This document shows positions 35,830 to 47,518 of a stretch of DNA of 64,000 bases, one piece after another; the first letter of the stretch is position 1; each line of letters opens with the position of its first letter. Source of the DNA: Chamaecyparis obtusa (Eukaryota > Streptophyta > Pinopsida > Cupressales > Cupressaceae); NCBI GenBank assembly GCA_027943335.1, contig BSBK01003563.1, positions 131,501 through 195,500 on the forward strand, written 5' to 3'. The position numbers and the translations under genes are program-made. The notes below the pieces were generated by a model. It saw nothing but the letters and a program-made list of their open reading frames with translations, had not been told where the DNA came from and ran no database searches.

Positions 35830-36525
35830 ATGATGAGAAGTAAAGATCCATATGGTTATGACTCTCCTCCTATCTTTGATGAAGGACCAATTGTGGTGCT
35901 AAGGGGTCCCAACTCTAAGATGTCTTCCCAAGCTCTTAATGATGTTACCCGAAGTCAATGTCCTATTGTCATTAGGGGACCCAACTCAAGTCAATCCAAT
36001 AAACCAAAGCAGGTGGCTTCCAAGAATCCCACCTCAAAGTCAGCAGTTAATCTCAAATTTAACTATAATCTTGTTGATCAATTGCAGAGAACCCCAACTC
36101 AGATTTCAATCTTTGAGCTCTTAGAGTTGTCCCCAAGACACAAACAAGTCCTTGAGGATGCTTTGCACACAACAAATGTCCCTAACTTAGATGTTGATTA
36201 ATTCAAAAACATGGTAAACCATCTTGCCAACCCTCATTACCTAACCTTTTCAGAGGAAGATGAAAAAGCTTTGAGCCACCCACATAATCTCACCCTTCAC
36301 ATTGAAGTCATGACTCACAAAACCCATGCTAGGTGTGTGTTGATAGATGGGGGTGCTCAACTCAATATCTATTCCTTGAGTCTTTTAAAGACATTGGATT
36401 ATTCTAAGAAAGTGATCAATACCAGAAAGAGGATCACTATAAAAGCCTATGATGAGGTAGAAAGAAGTTCCAAGGGGTTGGTCATCCTCCTTATTAGGAT
36501 TGGTCCTATTGAGAAGGATATCTTG
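35830..36525 (+). pseudogene. Element J: protease region, first part
   Basis: A linker at 35830-36201 (repeated RGPNS motifs) is followed by a retropepsin domain at 36211-36525. The active site reads CVLIDGGAQLNIYS, that is D-G-G where D-S/T-G is expected. The domain is cut after GPIEKDIL by element G and resumes at 42912 in the shifted frame that an insertion of 6386 bases demands. Confidence 0.75.
36521..36525. other. Target-site duplication of chromovirus G, left copy (TCTTG)
   Basis: An exact match to 42907-42911 at the outer edges of the two G LTRs. Excision with one copy restores the protease reading frame of J. Confidence 0.95.
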
Positions 36526-37391
36526 TGATGAAGGGTGCTCCCCTTAATACCACAAACACATAACAGACATAGAGAAACAACAACAATAATATGCAAGAAC
36601 AGAAAATTGGCTTCTTATTATCTCCACAAATGTGGAATTAGAAACTTTCAGAATTACAATATGCAAAGACACATGGAATTCCATTACAATATTCTGTAGG
36701 AAAAAGCCTCAAACTATTACCCAGATCTACTACCCCAGAACTATTCTGAACTGCCTAAGACAATAATACAACCTTCCTTGTATAGGCAATTATCCACCGC
36801 CTGGGAAGGTTCCAGAATTTTAGCCAATAAGGCCGACCAAACTTAGAATTATTTTATTTTATATTTTATTACATCATAGTCGGCTCAAGATAACCTTTGA
36901 AACCCGAACAGAAATTTTGAAGAAAATTATTTTTCACCATTTCAGGTGGCCCAACTTCCGAAGACCATGTCATCACCAGTTGACCCGATCGGCTATTATA
37001 ACCCCATTTCGGAAATGCCACGAAGCGCTCTACAGGCTTGACCCACGCAAGCGCTCGTCACCCAAATTTTTGACCTCATCCGGGGCCTCTAAAGCCTTCA
37101 AAACTGAGTTCAAAGTTTCTGTACCCTGCTGCCAATACCGAAAATCCTCAATATCTTCCAATATACACTTGATCTGGCAATGAAACTTTACTGGCAGACT
37201 TATATGACCAAAATGAACCTCCAAGAAAGAAATTAGATCATTCTAAGCACATACAAAAAATTACCAAAAATAGTAAATTTCCATAAATAGCAGCTCTGTG
37301 CAAAATAACCCTTATTGAATATAAAAATAGAAATATATTTTTTTTTTGGGTGATGCAAGATTGCTCTTACACCCAGGATGCTCATGCATCA
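36526..37391 (-). repeat. Element G: 3' LTR (866 bp)
   Basis: Direct repeat of 42040-42906. Its TATA region reads CCTTGTATAGG on the plus strand where the 5' LTR has CCTTATATAGG. The small ORF at 37030-37224 recurs in the other LTR and is a coincidental LTR frame. Confidence 0.95.
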
Positions 37392-37429
37392 GACACCTAG
37401 GGTAATTTGAGAAGTGACCCTGTCACGAC

Positions 37430-40400
37430 TCAGGTGTGCAGAGGAAAACCAAGACGATTAACCTCCTCCTTTATTAGCCATGATGAATCTTCTACAGGTC
37501 GTCCTTTCCATTTGACCAAATACTCTTCATATGTCCTATTCCTTGTGCTTCTACCAACACGACTGTCCAGTATGTCTTCGATCTCCTTAGTGTCTGAACT
37601 AGTTGCTAGAATACTCCACTGTGCTATTGTGATCTCATCTTCAACACCTCCTTCATGATACTCTGTCAGATCTGAAATGTTAAACACTGGTGAAATATTT
37701 AGCTCAGTAGGAAATTCTACCTCATATGCATTTCCTGAATCATGTTTCTTCAGTATCCTACATGGTCCAAACTTCTTCATTTTCAGCTTGTTATATGTAC
37801 CAACTCGAAACCTTTCCTTCCGCAAATGAACCATGACTTCATCACCAACCTGAAATTCCTTATACCTCTTTTTCTCATCTGCCTTAGCCTTATACTGTGC
37901 GTTCATCTTGGTAATATTCTTCCTCACCTCCCCATGGATGTTCTTCAAATGTTCTACAAAATCTTCAACTTCAACACTACTTATTTCTCCTTTATCTATC
38001 TTTCTCAATTCAGATGCATTTCTTGGACTACTTCCATATACAATTTGGAATGGTGATTTACCAGTGCTTCTATTGACAGAATTATTGTATGCAAATTTTG
38101 CCTGTGGTAAAATCAAATCCCATCCTGTTGGCTTATCTCCAACCAAACATCTCAGCAAATTTCCCAAACTTCTATTCACCACCTCTGTCTATCCATCGGT
38201 CTATGGATGGTACGATGAACTAAATTTCAAATCTATCTTCAACTTCTTCCACAATGTACGCTAGAAATATCCAACAAACTTAGTGTCCCGATCTGAAACT
38301 ATGGTCTTTGGCAAACCATGAAGTCTCACTACTTCTCTGAAAAACAATTTGGCTACATGAATAGCATCATTAGTCTTCTTGTAGGGAATGAAATGTGCCA
38401 TCTTCAAAAATCTGTCAACCACCACAAAAATTGAATCATGTCCCCGCTGTGTCCTTGGTAAACCAAGAACAAAGTCCATACTAATATCCTCCCAAGGCTT
38501 CTCTGGTATAGGTAATGGCTGATACAACCCTGTATTCTGCTTCACTCCTTTCGCCATCTGACATACTCTGCAACTCTGTACAAACTTCTTCACATCTTGC
38601 TGCAACTGTGGCCAATAGTAATTCTCACTAACCAAAGAAAGGGTTTTGTCATGACCAAAATGTCCAGCCAATCCTCCGCTATGCTTCTCCTTGATGAGAT
38701 TCTCCCTCATAGAACTTTTTGGAATGCACAATTGACTCCCTTTGAATAGCATATCATCTTGGATGATGAAATCCAGCCATTTTGTCATGTCTAGAGTAAC
38801 AGGTTCTGTACAAGCTTTCCAAGCTTCACCAAAATTAGGATCCTCTGGATATAAATTCTTGAGTTCCTTGAACCCAACCACTTCAATCTGCATTTCTATC
38901 AGCAATAGTTGCCTTCTGCTAAGAGCATCTGCAACACTATTAGACTTTCCACTCCTGTGTTTCAAAACAAATGTATAACTCTGCAAAAACTCAACCCATT
39001 TCAAATGCCTCTGATTCAACTTTCCTTGACTATTCAAATATTGCAAAGCTTGATGATCAGTATACAAAACAAACTCCTTAGGAAGTAGATAATGTCTCCA
39101 CTTCTTTAATACCTGAACTATAGCATAAAATTCTTGATCATAAATAGAATACTTCCTCTTGGCATCATTTAACTTCTCACTGAAATACGCAACAGGTTTA
39201 CCTTCTTGGCTCATAACAGCTCCTATTGCAGTCCCACTAGCATCATAATCTACTTGAAACACCTTATTAAAATCTGGAAGTGCTAAAATAGGTTGTTCTG
39301 TAACTTTTTGTTTCAATAATTGAAAACTCTTTTCTGCCCCATTAATCCACTTAAACTCTTTTCTATCCCCTCTCATTGTTTCAGTCAAGGGTCCACAAAT
39401 ACTGCTAAAATTTCAGATAAACTTTCTGTAAAAGCTAGCCAAACCATGAAAAGATCTTACCTCAGTAGCACTCCTTGGAGTAGGCCATTCAAGGATAGCC
39501 TGTACCTTCTCTGGGTCCATTTTTAGACCTTCTCCTGAAACTACAAACCCCAAATACACCAACTCTTTCTTCACAAAAATGCACTTCTTCAAATTAATCA
39601 TCAATTTTTCTTCTCTCAACTTCTCAAATACCATACGAATATGCATCATATGCTCATCCAATGTCTTACTAAAGATCAAAATATCATCTAGGTAAACAAT
39701 GACAAACTTAACCAGAAATTCTTTCAGAACCTCGTTCGTGAGCCGCATGAAAGTACTCAGTGCATTGGTTAGCCCAAAAGGCATGACTAACCACTCATAC
39801 AGTCCTTCCTTTGTCTTGAAGGTAGTCTTCCATTCATCTCCTTCTCTGATCCGAATCTGATGATATCCACTCTTCAGATCTATCTTTGAGAAATACACAG
39901 CTCCACTCAAACAGTCCATAATATCATCCATTCGTGGTAATGGAAACCTATACTTGATTGTGATCTTGTTTATTACCCTAGAATCTATACACATCCTCCA
40001 TTCTCCATTATTCTTTGGTGCTAATACCGCTGGTACAGCACAGGGACTCAGACTCTCACGGATCAATCCTTTCTGTAACAACTCATGTACTTGTCTGTTC
40101 AACTCCTCACTTTCTACAAGTGTCATTCTGTGTGCTGCCTTGTTCGGTAAACTCGCTCCTGGGATCAAGTCCATCTGATGGCTGATCTTCCTGATTGGTG
40201 GTAATCCATCAGACATGTTATCGGATACAATATCCTGAAACTCATTCAACAAATCTACAACTTTTATAGGAACATCTTCTACTTCCTCTTTACCAGCTTT
40301 TGGAATTAAAGCAAAACATACATGCTCATGCCTCATACCATCTAGGAAATTTCTTCCATCAATAAAAGTTATCCTTGCAGTACCACATACCTTTTCTTCA

Positions 40401-41968
40401 GTCTCCTTCAATGGTTTTAGCTTATGTCGCACTCCATCCTTTGTCAGGGAATAGGTATTCGCATGACCATCATGTACAAAACATATGTCAAACTGCCATG
40501 GTCTACCCAACAACATATGACATGCATCCATAGATATGATATCACACAATACCTCATCTTGGTATCCACCAATCTTGAACTTCACCAGGCATTGTTCATT
40601 GACCATGACCCTGTGGTCATCCTGTACCCAGGCAATCTGATATGGATGTGGGTGTTTCTGTCTCTTGAGCTTCAACTTTGTCAACATCTCTTCTGACACC
40701 AAATTGTCAGTGCTTCCACTATCAATAATCACATCACAACATTTACCTTCACACTTGCACCTGGTGCGAAACAGGCTCCTCCTTTGCTCAGGTTCATTCT
40801 CACCACTCAACAGGACTCTTCTGTTAATCAACGTTTCTCCTCTTTCAGCATCTTCAGAATTTGATGATCTGGCATCTTCATCTACATGTGCAACTCTGGC
40901 CTGGCCTTCATTTCTCCTGTCTATTCTGCCTTGGCACTGGGGACATTCAAATGCCCAGTGACCTTCTTCTCCACAGTGAAAACATGTTCCACGGAAGCCA
41001 CCTCTTCCAGATCCTTGTCCTCTTCCTCTCCCTCTTTGATCTCTATTATTCTGATCCTAGAAGCGATTGAAATTATTTCCTCGCTGATTCTAACTGCTAC
41101 TGGCCTCATCCTTCTTTTTCAGATCTTCATTTCGGCCACCATATGACCGTCCACCAGATCATCCACCGCGACCTCTTCCGTTTTGTCTGCTCTCAAACTT
41201 CTTGTTCAGCTTTTCCTCTACTTTTAGGGAAAACTGGTATGCCTCTTCAATACTGTTCATTCGAACTAGATTCAGCTCCTCCTGGATTCTTGGCCTTAAC
41301 ACATTAAGGTATTGGGCAACTTTCTCCTTATCAGCTTCTGCATGGCCTGTTCTGATGAGAAGTCGATAGAACTCCTCTGTATACTCCTGAACAGATCTTC
41401 CTGCTTGCTTCAAACTCTGCATTTTCTTCAGTAGGTCAAGCTCATAATCAATAGGAATGAACTGTCATATCAATTTATCCACCATCCAATCCCATCTCGT
41501 GATTTTCTCCTTTCCCCTTCTATTTCGCTCCAACTGAATCTCTTGCCACCATATCTTCGCATGACCTTTCAGTCTGGCCTTCACAAATTCGACCCTATCA
41601 GGATCCTCAACATCTTCATACTCAAAATATTCTTCACATTCATTGATCCAATCGATCAATTCCTTTGGGTTAAGATTTCCAGAAAATGTAGGAACCTCAA
41701 TCTTAGGTTTTTTCCCAATCTTGGAAATCGCCCGAAAAAGTCTTTCTTCCTCCTGGTTCACAATTTCAGCTTCTCCTTCTTGATATTCTTCTTCAGCTTC
41801 ATCCTCGCTTTCATCTCTGACATTAAGATTCATTCCTCTGCGAATCTCTTCTTGCAATGCTTGCACTTGTCTCTGCAGCTCTCTAACCTCAGGTGTCATA
41901 GCACCAGGTCTTCCGCCACGTTCTTTTCGTGGAGGCATTTTCGTGATGCGTGCTGAAACCCTAACCAC
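37430..41968 (-). pseudogene. Element G: gag-pol polyprotein with chromodomain, eight nonsense codons
   Basis: A single frame runs from the ATG at 41968 (or MPPRKERGG at 41935) to 37430, about 1,512 codons. Gag carries FSGNLNPKELIDWINECEEY and a CCHC knuckle CFHCGEEGHWAFEC near 40970. The protease has VIIDSGSTDNLV. RT shows KIDLKSGYHQIRI and VIVYLDDILIF near 39700. RNase H has VDYDASGTAIGAVM and YTDHQALQYL. Integrase has an HHCC finger (H-X3-H, CRVCQMAK), DRFLKMAHF, SDRDTKF and QTDGQTEVVNRS. It is followed by a GPY/F-like module and a chromodomain (EYLVKWKGRPVEDSSW, 37433-37590). Stops: TGA at 41465, 41159 and 39413; TAG at 41090, 41057, 38261, 38201 and 38189. All fit single C-to-T or G-to-A changes, and no frameshift is present. 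Confidence 0.95.
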
Positions 41969-42019
41969 GGTCCTGGTGCAAACTACCTCACAGTCGGCGA
42001 TCTATTTACACACTCAAGA

Positions 42020-42037
42020 AAACCTGCTCTGATACCA
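42020..42037 (-). other. Element G: primer-binding site (tRNA-iMet)
   Basis: The minus strand reads TGGTATCAGAGCAGGTTT two bases inside the 5' LTR. It is a perfect TGGTATCAGAGC core. Confidence 0.95.
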
Positions 42038-42039
42038 CT

Positions 42040-42906
42040 TGATGAAGGGTGCTCCCCTTAATACCACAAACACATAACAGACATAGAGAAACAACAACAA
42101 TAATATGCAAGAACAGAAAATTGGCTTCTTATTATCTCCACAAATGTGGAATTAAAAACTTTCAGAATTACAATATGCAAAGCCACATGGCATTCCCTTA
42201 CAATATTCTGTAGGACAAAGCCTTGAACTATTACCCAGATCTACTACCCCAGAACTATTCTGAACTGCCTAAGACAATAATACAGCCTTCCTTATATAGG
42301 CAATTATCCACCGCCTGGGAAGGTTCCAGAATTTTAGCCAATAAGGCCGACCAAACTTAGAATTATTTTATTTTACATTTTATTACATCATAGTTGGCTC
42401 AAGATAACCTTTGAAACCCAAACAGAAATTTTGAAGAAAATTATTTTTCGCCATTTCAGGTGGCCCAACTTCCGAAGACCATAAGTCATCACCAGTTGAC
42501 CCGATCGGCTATTATAACTCCATTTCGGAAATGCCACGAAGCGCTCTACAGGCTTGACCCACACAAGCGCCCGTCACCCAAATTTTTGACCTCATCCGGG
42601 GCCTCTAAAGCCTTCAAAACTGAGTTTAAAGTTTCTGTACCCTGCTGCCAATACCGAAAATCCTCAATATCTTCCAATATACACTTGATCTGGCAATGAA
42701 ACTTTACTGGCAGACTTATATGACCAAAATGAACCTCCAAGAAAGAAATCAGATCATTCTAAGCACATACAAAAATTACCAAAAATAGTAACTTTCCATA
42801 AATAGCAGCTCGGCGCAAAATAACCCTTATTGAATATAAAAATAGAAATATTTTTTTTTTTTGGGTGATGCAAGATTGCTCTTACACCCAGGATGCTCCT
42901 GCATCA
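42040..42906 (-). repeat. Element G: 5' LTR (867 bp) with TATA box
   Basis: TATATAAG lies on the minus strand at 42291-42298, about 600 bases from the U3 start. Termini are TGATGCAGGAGC and CTTCATCA on the minus strand. An oligo-T run near 42850 varies between the two LTRs. Confidence 0.95.
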
Positions 42907-42911
42907 TCTTG
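42907..42911. other. Target-site duplication of chromovirus G, right copy (TCTTG)
   Basis: Exact repeat of 36521-36525. J coding sequence resumes at once with FQIVDVGPLAYNILLGRPW. Confidence 0.95.
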
Positions 42912-44587
42912 TTTCAAATTGTTGATGTTGGTCCTCTTGCATACAACATCTTACTTGGCAGGCCATGGATCCATGACATGCAAGTAGTGTCATCGACCTA
43001 CCATCAGTGTGTTAAGTTCTCCTATAATGGAGTAGAAGTTTGTATACCTAGGGATAGCACCTTATCTATTAACTCAATTTCAGTAGGGACTCATGTTCCC
43101 CTCAATAGAGAAGTAGAGGATTTCAATGCAACCTTAGCACAATGCAAAGACAAGCTTAAGTTAGTAGACCTTGGTATGGGGGGGTATCAACTCAACTCCT
43201 TCACAAAGCTTCTAGTTTCACCTAGGTCTTATGGTAAGCCTTCACAAGAGATGAAACCTTCTTCTTCAACCATGACCTTATTTGGTATATTTGTAGAGTC
43301 CTCAGTCTCTATACAAGATGAGAAGGAAGAGGTGGTTGTTAAAGAATGGATCTATAGAGAAGATAAATATATGCACAATGAGAACTTCTCTCCCTCTCCT
43401 AAGGCCTATGGAAGAGGGTACAATTTTGTCAAAAATATGGGTTATCCAGGACATGGCCCTCTTAGTAACAAATTAGATGCCAGAGCTGAACCTCTTGGTC
43501 ATGCTCTTTTGGATGTAGGTATAAAAAGATGATTGGCCTAGGATTTAAGAATCCTAAAAAGAACACTACTCCTATCCCTGATGACATGGATAGTGAAGAT
43601 GACTTCAAGTACATGCCCAATTTGATAAACCAACAGGATATGTGTGAACATTAGGTCCCTTCCATCAATCTCCTTTGGGGAGATTCAAATAATCCAGTTG
43701 CTCATGCAACAGTTGTGAACATAGAGCAAGAAGAATCGAATATAAAAGATCCCATTAGAGAATGCCAATGAAAGAAAATTATTTGTTTGATGGATAGAGA
43801 TGTTACTCTTGATGATGTTGGATGTACCACATCAAGATGTCCCAAATCCTCATGGTGTAAACATCCTAATCGAGATTCAGAAATAGATTCACATGAGTAT
43901 GAATGGGAATCTCTCTCAGATTCTTCTACAATTAAAAGGGATGTCGATATCATCCATACCTATAGTTCTCAACCTAGGGTAGCTAATGATTCATGTGTAG
44001 GATTAGAGGATTTGAATCCATAGGTTGCTTTAGTGGATGATTCTTCACTTGGTAGGACTAATCCTAATTTGGGTAACTTAGAGGGATACTTGACAGACTC
44101 TAACTCTTCAATGACCAAAGATGATCTCATCTGTATCCACAACCTTGAACCAGTCATTAAATTACCCCTTTCTTATCCTCCCCTCATTGATTGGTCTCAA
44201 TGTTATCAAGAGCCTACGCTCTTAACTTTCCAAAATGACTATCAGATAACTTGTTACCTAAACACCATTGAACCCGTAGTCTCTTCCACCTGTGAACTGG
44301 CTACAAGCATGATAGAGCCAGACATCAAGTACCTCAGTCATAAAATAAAGAGAAAAGAAAAAAGAATAAGAGTTCTGATGGTGAAAACCATTGTGTGGTA
44401 GTGTCAGAACCTAAAAAAGTAAAAATAAATGATGTATCCCAAGGTGAAAAGCTCTCTAAGGCACCCAAGGATGAGGTACTTGATCATCTCTCAAGCTACT
44501 TTCAAGATAGATCTTCAGTGCTTGTTGAGCCCACACAATCAGTCAATTTGGGTACAAATGAGGCTCCAAAAATAGTACATTTGGCTC
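42912..44587 (+). pseudogene. Element J: protease C-terminus and long PR-RT linker
   Basis: The sequence resumes with VGPLAYNILLGRPWIHDM, the hallmark second half of a Tat-type protease. About 500 residues of low-complexity, Ser/Asp-rich linker follow, with a G-patch-like YGRGYNFVKNMGYPG near 43410-43450. In-frame stops and frame changes occur near 43532, 43640, 43770, 44022 and 44400. The last codons (NLGTNEAPKIVHLA) join directly to RT at 47519 once solo LTR I is removed. Confidence 0.75.
44583..44587. other. Target-site duplication of solo LTR I, left copy (GGCTC)
   Basis: The right copy at 47514-47518 reads TGCTC, one base different. Excision restores the codons for HLAQSLST in the J frame. 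Confidence 0.75.
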
Positions 44588-47513
44588 TGTTAGGCCATTT
44601 TTCTATCATAGAAAAATCCTTTGAAAATGGCCTCCTCCCTGCAAATGTTTCATGGTTTGTGTCCTGCCCTGTGTTCCTTGTGTTGTCACCAAGCTCTGGT
44701 CCAATTTGCACATGCTGAATCACCGAATCTAGGAAGTTATTCAAAGTTTAAAGCCTGCTGGAAATATTTCAAAATTTTCCACAGTGTTGAAAATCCACAG
44801 TGTTTCTGAAAGTCCGTGATGTTTTTGGTTTGTGTGTTTTCAGCCTTTGTTGTTTTTGACCCTATGCTTCCTACTTTTGTGCGCTTATCCTTTGGCATCA
44901 AAAACTCTATGTTTTTGGTCTTTCTCTGTGTCAAAAATTTTGTGTGTTTTTGACCTTGGTCTTAACTGTGCAAGTGCGATGGGTGGTGGAGCCCAGTCCT
45001 TCAAAGTTTCTTGTCGCTGATTCTCCAAGTCTCCAGGTGGTTACATCTTCTATCCAGTGACTTAGCAACTATTAGTCATGTGATCTCTGAAAGATTGGCA
45101 GTTATCTGCTAACATCTCACAAACTTGTGAATGGTTAGTCACATAGTCGCTGAGTGCTTGATGGTTTGTCTCTTCTCATGCTTCCAACATGGTTAAAGTT
45201 TGGACAGGATCGATGGTTGCCTCAAGTTTTCATGGTGAAGGTGCATGAGGTTTATTTTTCACACTTTTGTGACAGCTGTCTAATCCTTTAAAAGGTAAGG
45301 CTCATGTCTGATTGGTCCATGTGGCAGTGACTTGTCAGTAGGTCCTGATGTCAGAGATAAAAAGATCTACGGTCAGCATGTGATCACATGGAATATTCTC
45401 ACCCCATGTGATCATGCACCCACTATCTGATTGGGTGCCGATGGGTGTGTTCGTTGTGGGCCCATTGTCAGAGGTGGTCATGTGGTAGTTTTTGGTTGGC
45501 TGTTGCATGATCACATAGCCCTTTCTTTAGCTATGCGATCATGCGACTGATCGACATGTGTCCTTGGGGCCCAGTGAGAGGTGGTAATGTGGTGACCACG
45601 GTGGTGACATGCTGAGTTCTGATTGGTTGCCGGTGTGCCCGGTGGTAGGGGGTTTGCGGTGGGACCCATGTTTGTAGTGCCCGAGTGTATTTGGCTTCGG
45701 CGGTGAGTGCTAATGGTTAGTCGCATGTTCACATAGCCTTTTTCAAGGCTATGCAATCATGCGACTAATGTTTTATGATAACCCTTAGCGGCAGTGATTG
45801 TGCTAGTAGTTTTAGATTGCAGGTTGTCACATGTTCACATAGCTCATCCCCAGGCTATGCGCTCATGTGACTGACCATTTTTTGTCATGGTTGCAGAGTT
45901 GTGGTGGTAACATTGCCAGGGACTTTTCCTGTAGGGTTTCTAACCATTGACTATGGCTAGGAGACCGCAGTCGCATGATTGCAAGGGTTAGTTTGGTGCC
46001 TTGTGATCACGTGACCAAGCATAGGGTGAGACCAATTTTATGTTGTGGTGAGGTTTGTGACCACATGGTGGCGTGACTAAGGATTGTGGTCAAGTTGCTA
46101 GGCCCAGGAAAAATAAAAGATATGACAGCGGGGATATAAAAGTTGATCTAATTTTGAATGAGGACTACCGGCGTGCTTCTGGCACCATGAAGGTAACCGT
46201 TGGATTCCAAATTCAAATTTGCCGAAGGGTTTGCAGCGATAGGAAGTACTTGAATTTATGGTTTCTTTGATGGATTTTGATTGGTTTGGTGGCACCAGTG
46301 GTTGCCTGGTGGTCTAGAGGCCTATTACTTGATTGCATGATGACTTTTGTGTTGTTTGAAGGACTTTTTTGTGCTCGAGGTTGCCTGTGTTTCTTGCTCT
46401 TGTAGTAATTTTGATTGGTGTGGTGGGTGAAGGCTATGCCTTACCTGTTTGTAGCTTTTTGCAATCTATCATGTGTTTCCAAGGTAGCTAATGGTATAAG
46501 TGTCATTCTTTTTGACTTAGAGAGGGTTCTAAATTTTGTCAGTTCTAGTGAAAGTTTTTGCTCTGTAGATTTCCCCTTCTCTCTACATATAGGGTGTTTT
46601 GTTTCCATTTCTGGTTCAGAGAACATAATACATATTGTAACAAACTTATTTTATGTATGAGAACTTAGTTTATTCTTACTGTTACTAAGCTATCTCCATT
46701 TAAGGTTTGAATTCATTGATCATGCATCAAGGGTGTTTTATTTGTCTGCTTGTATTACCTATATGTTTGCAAGTGGAGTTATCTTCATAGAGGTAACTGG
46801 TTTAGGGTTAGTGTTTATGCATGTATGAGCTGAAATATCAAGGATATGTCACACTTGTCTTCTGGTGGATGCTGGTAAATGTATTGTCTGATTCATAGGT
46901 CTCTTCTAAGGGGAGGGTTAAAATCCTTTGAATGGATGATAACATGCTTGAATGCACAGGTGGGTGTTAAGTTGAGGTTTGGTCATGGTGTGTGATTGAT
47001 GTCAGGCATCAACACATTGAGCATATTGTGTTCTTGTTTCATAACTATCTCTTGCAGTAGGGTATTTGACTCTATGGCCCATTGGATAAGGCACTGGTCT
47101 ATCAGAGACTTACGGCATCTCAGGGGAACTTTCAATCATTTTAAAATCATTTCCATTCAGTCCCACCTTTTCCCTTTCATGTTGTTAGGATAGGTCTTTG
47201 GTTTTCATACTCACTCCATGCAAGTAGGGCTATTACATGAGATATTGGCTTCATTGAGGTACAAGATACCTAGGAGTTTAAGAACCATTCCAAAGTTAGT
47301 GACCTGTAGGCCTGTATTATGACACAAGTTGTATGAGTGTGCAGATAAGGTACACCCACCTGAGTGATGTGGAGCTCAAAGTGTAGAAGGATCTCTCTTT
47401 GATCCTTGTCAGTTGGCCCTTTTTCCTGTTAGATTTGGAGTGTTGAGTGAATGTGATACTAGCCTTGTCAATCCTGATGCCAAGCTGACCTTTGGGGAAA
47501 AAGAACACCAACA
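44588..47513 (+). repeat. Solo LTR I (2926 bp), relative of the element A LTR, inside RT of J
   Basis: Termini are TGTTAGGCCATTTTTC and GAACACCAACA. Blocks near both ends align with the reverse complement of 3564-6068: GGCCTC-CCTGCAAATG, GCCCATTGGATAAGGCACTG and GGTACACCCACCT. No internal domain or second LTR remains. The inserted length plus target copy is a multiple of three, so the J frame is the same on both sides. The short ORFs within it are not genes. Confidence 0.85.
45370..46080. repeat. Hairpin array inside solo LTR I
   Basis: Hairpins of the same type as in element A recur at about 45376, 45502, 45720, 45828 and 45968. An example is GTCGCATGTTCACATAGCC, a short loop, then GGCTATGCAATCATGCGAC at 45720. 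In the 45828 hairpin both outer arms changed together (GTCACATG with CATGTGAC), keeping the pairing. Confidence 0.75.
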
Positions 47514-47518
47514 TGCTC

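Larger units (their letters stand above)
36526..42906 (-). mobile_element. Element G: nearly intact chromovirus (Ty3/gypsy with chromodomain), 6381 bp
   Basis: Two LTRs (866 and 867 bp, TGATGAAGGG...TGCATCA), a perfect TCTTG duplication, a tRNA-iMet primer site and one continuous gag-pol frame define this element. By eye the LTRs differ at about 22-24 positions, mostly transitions, or about 2.5%. That makes G one of the youngest insertions in the window. It inserted in the protease region of J in the opposite orientation. Confidence 0.95.

Noticed and set aside
37030..37224. 64-codon minus-strand ORF, also at 42546-42740
   Set aside because: The same LTR sequence seen twice; no start context, domain or conservation beyond the LTR itself.
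44588..47513. Host gene or internal J domain between the PR linker and RT
   Set aside because: The segment has LTR termini, a target duplication and homology to the A LTR, and its small ORFs lack domains.
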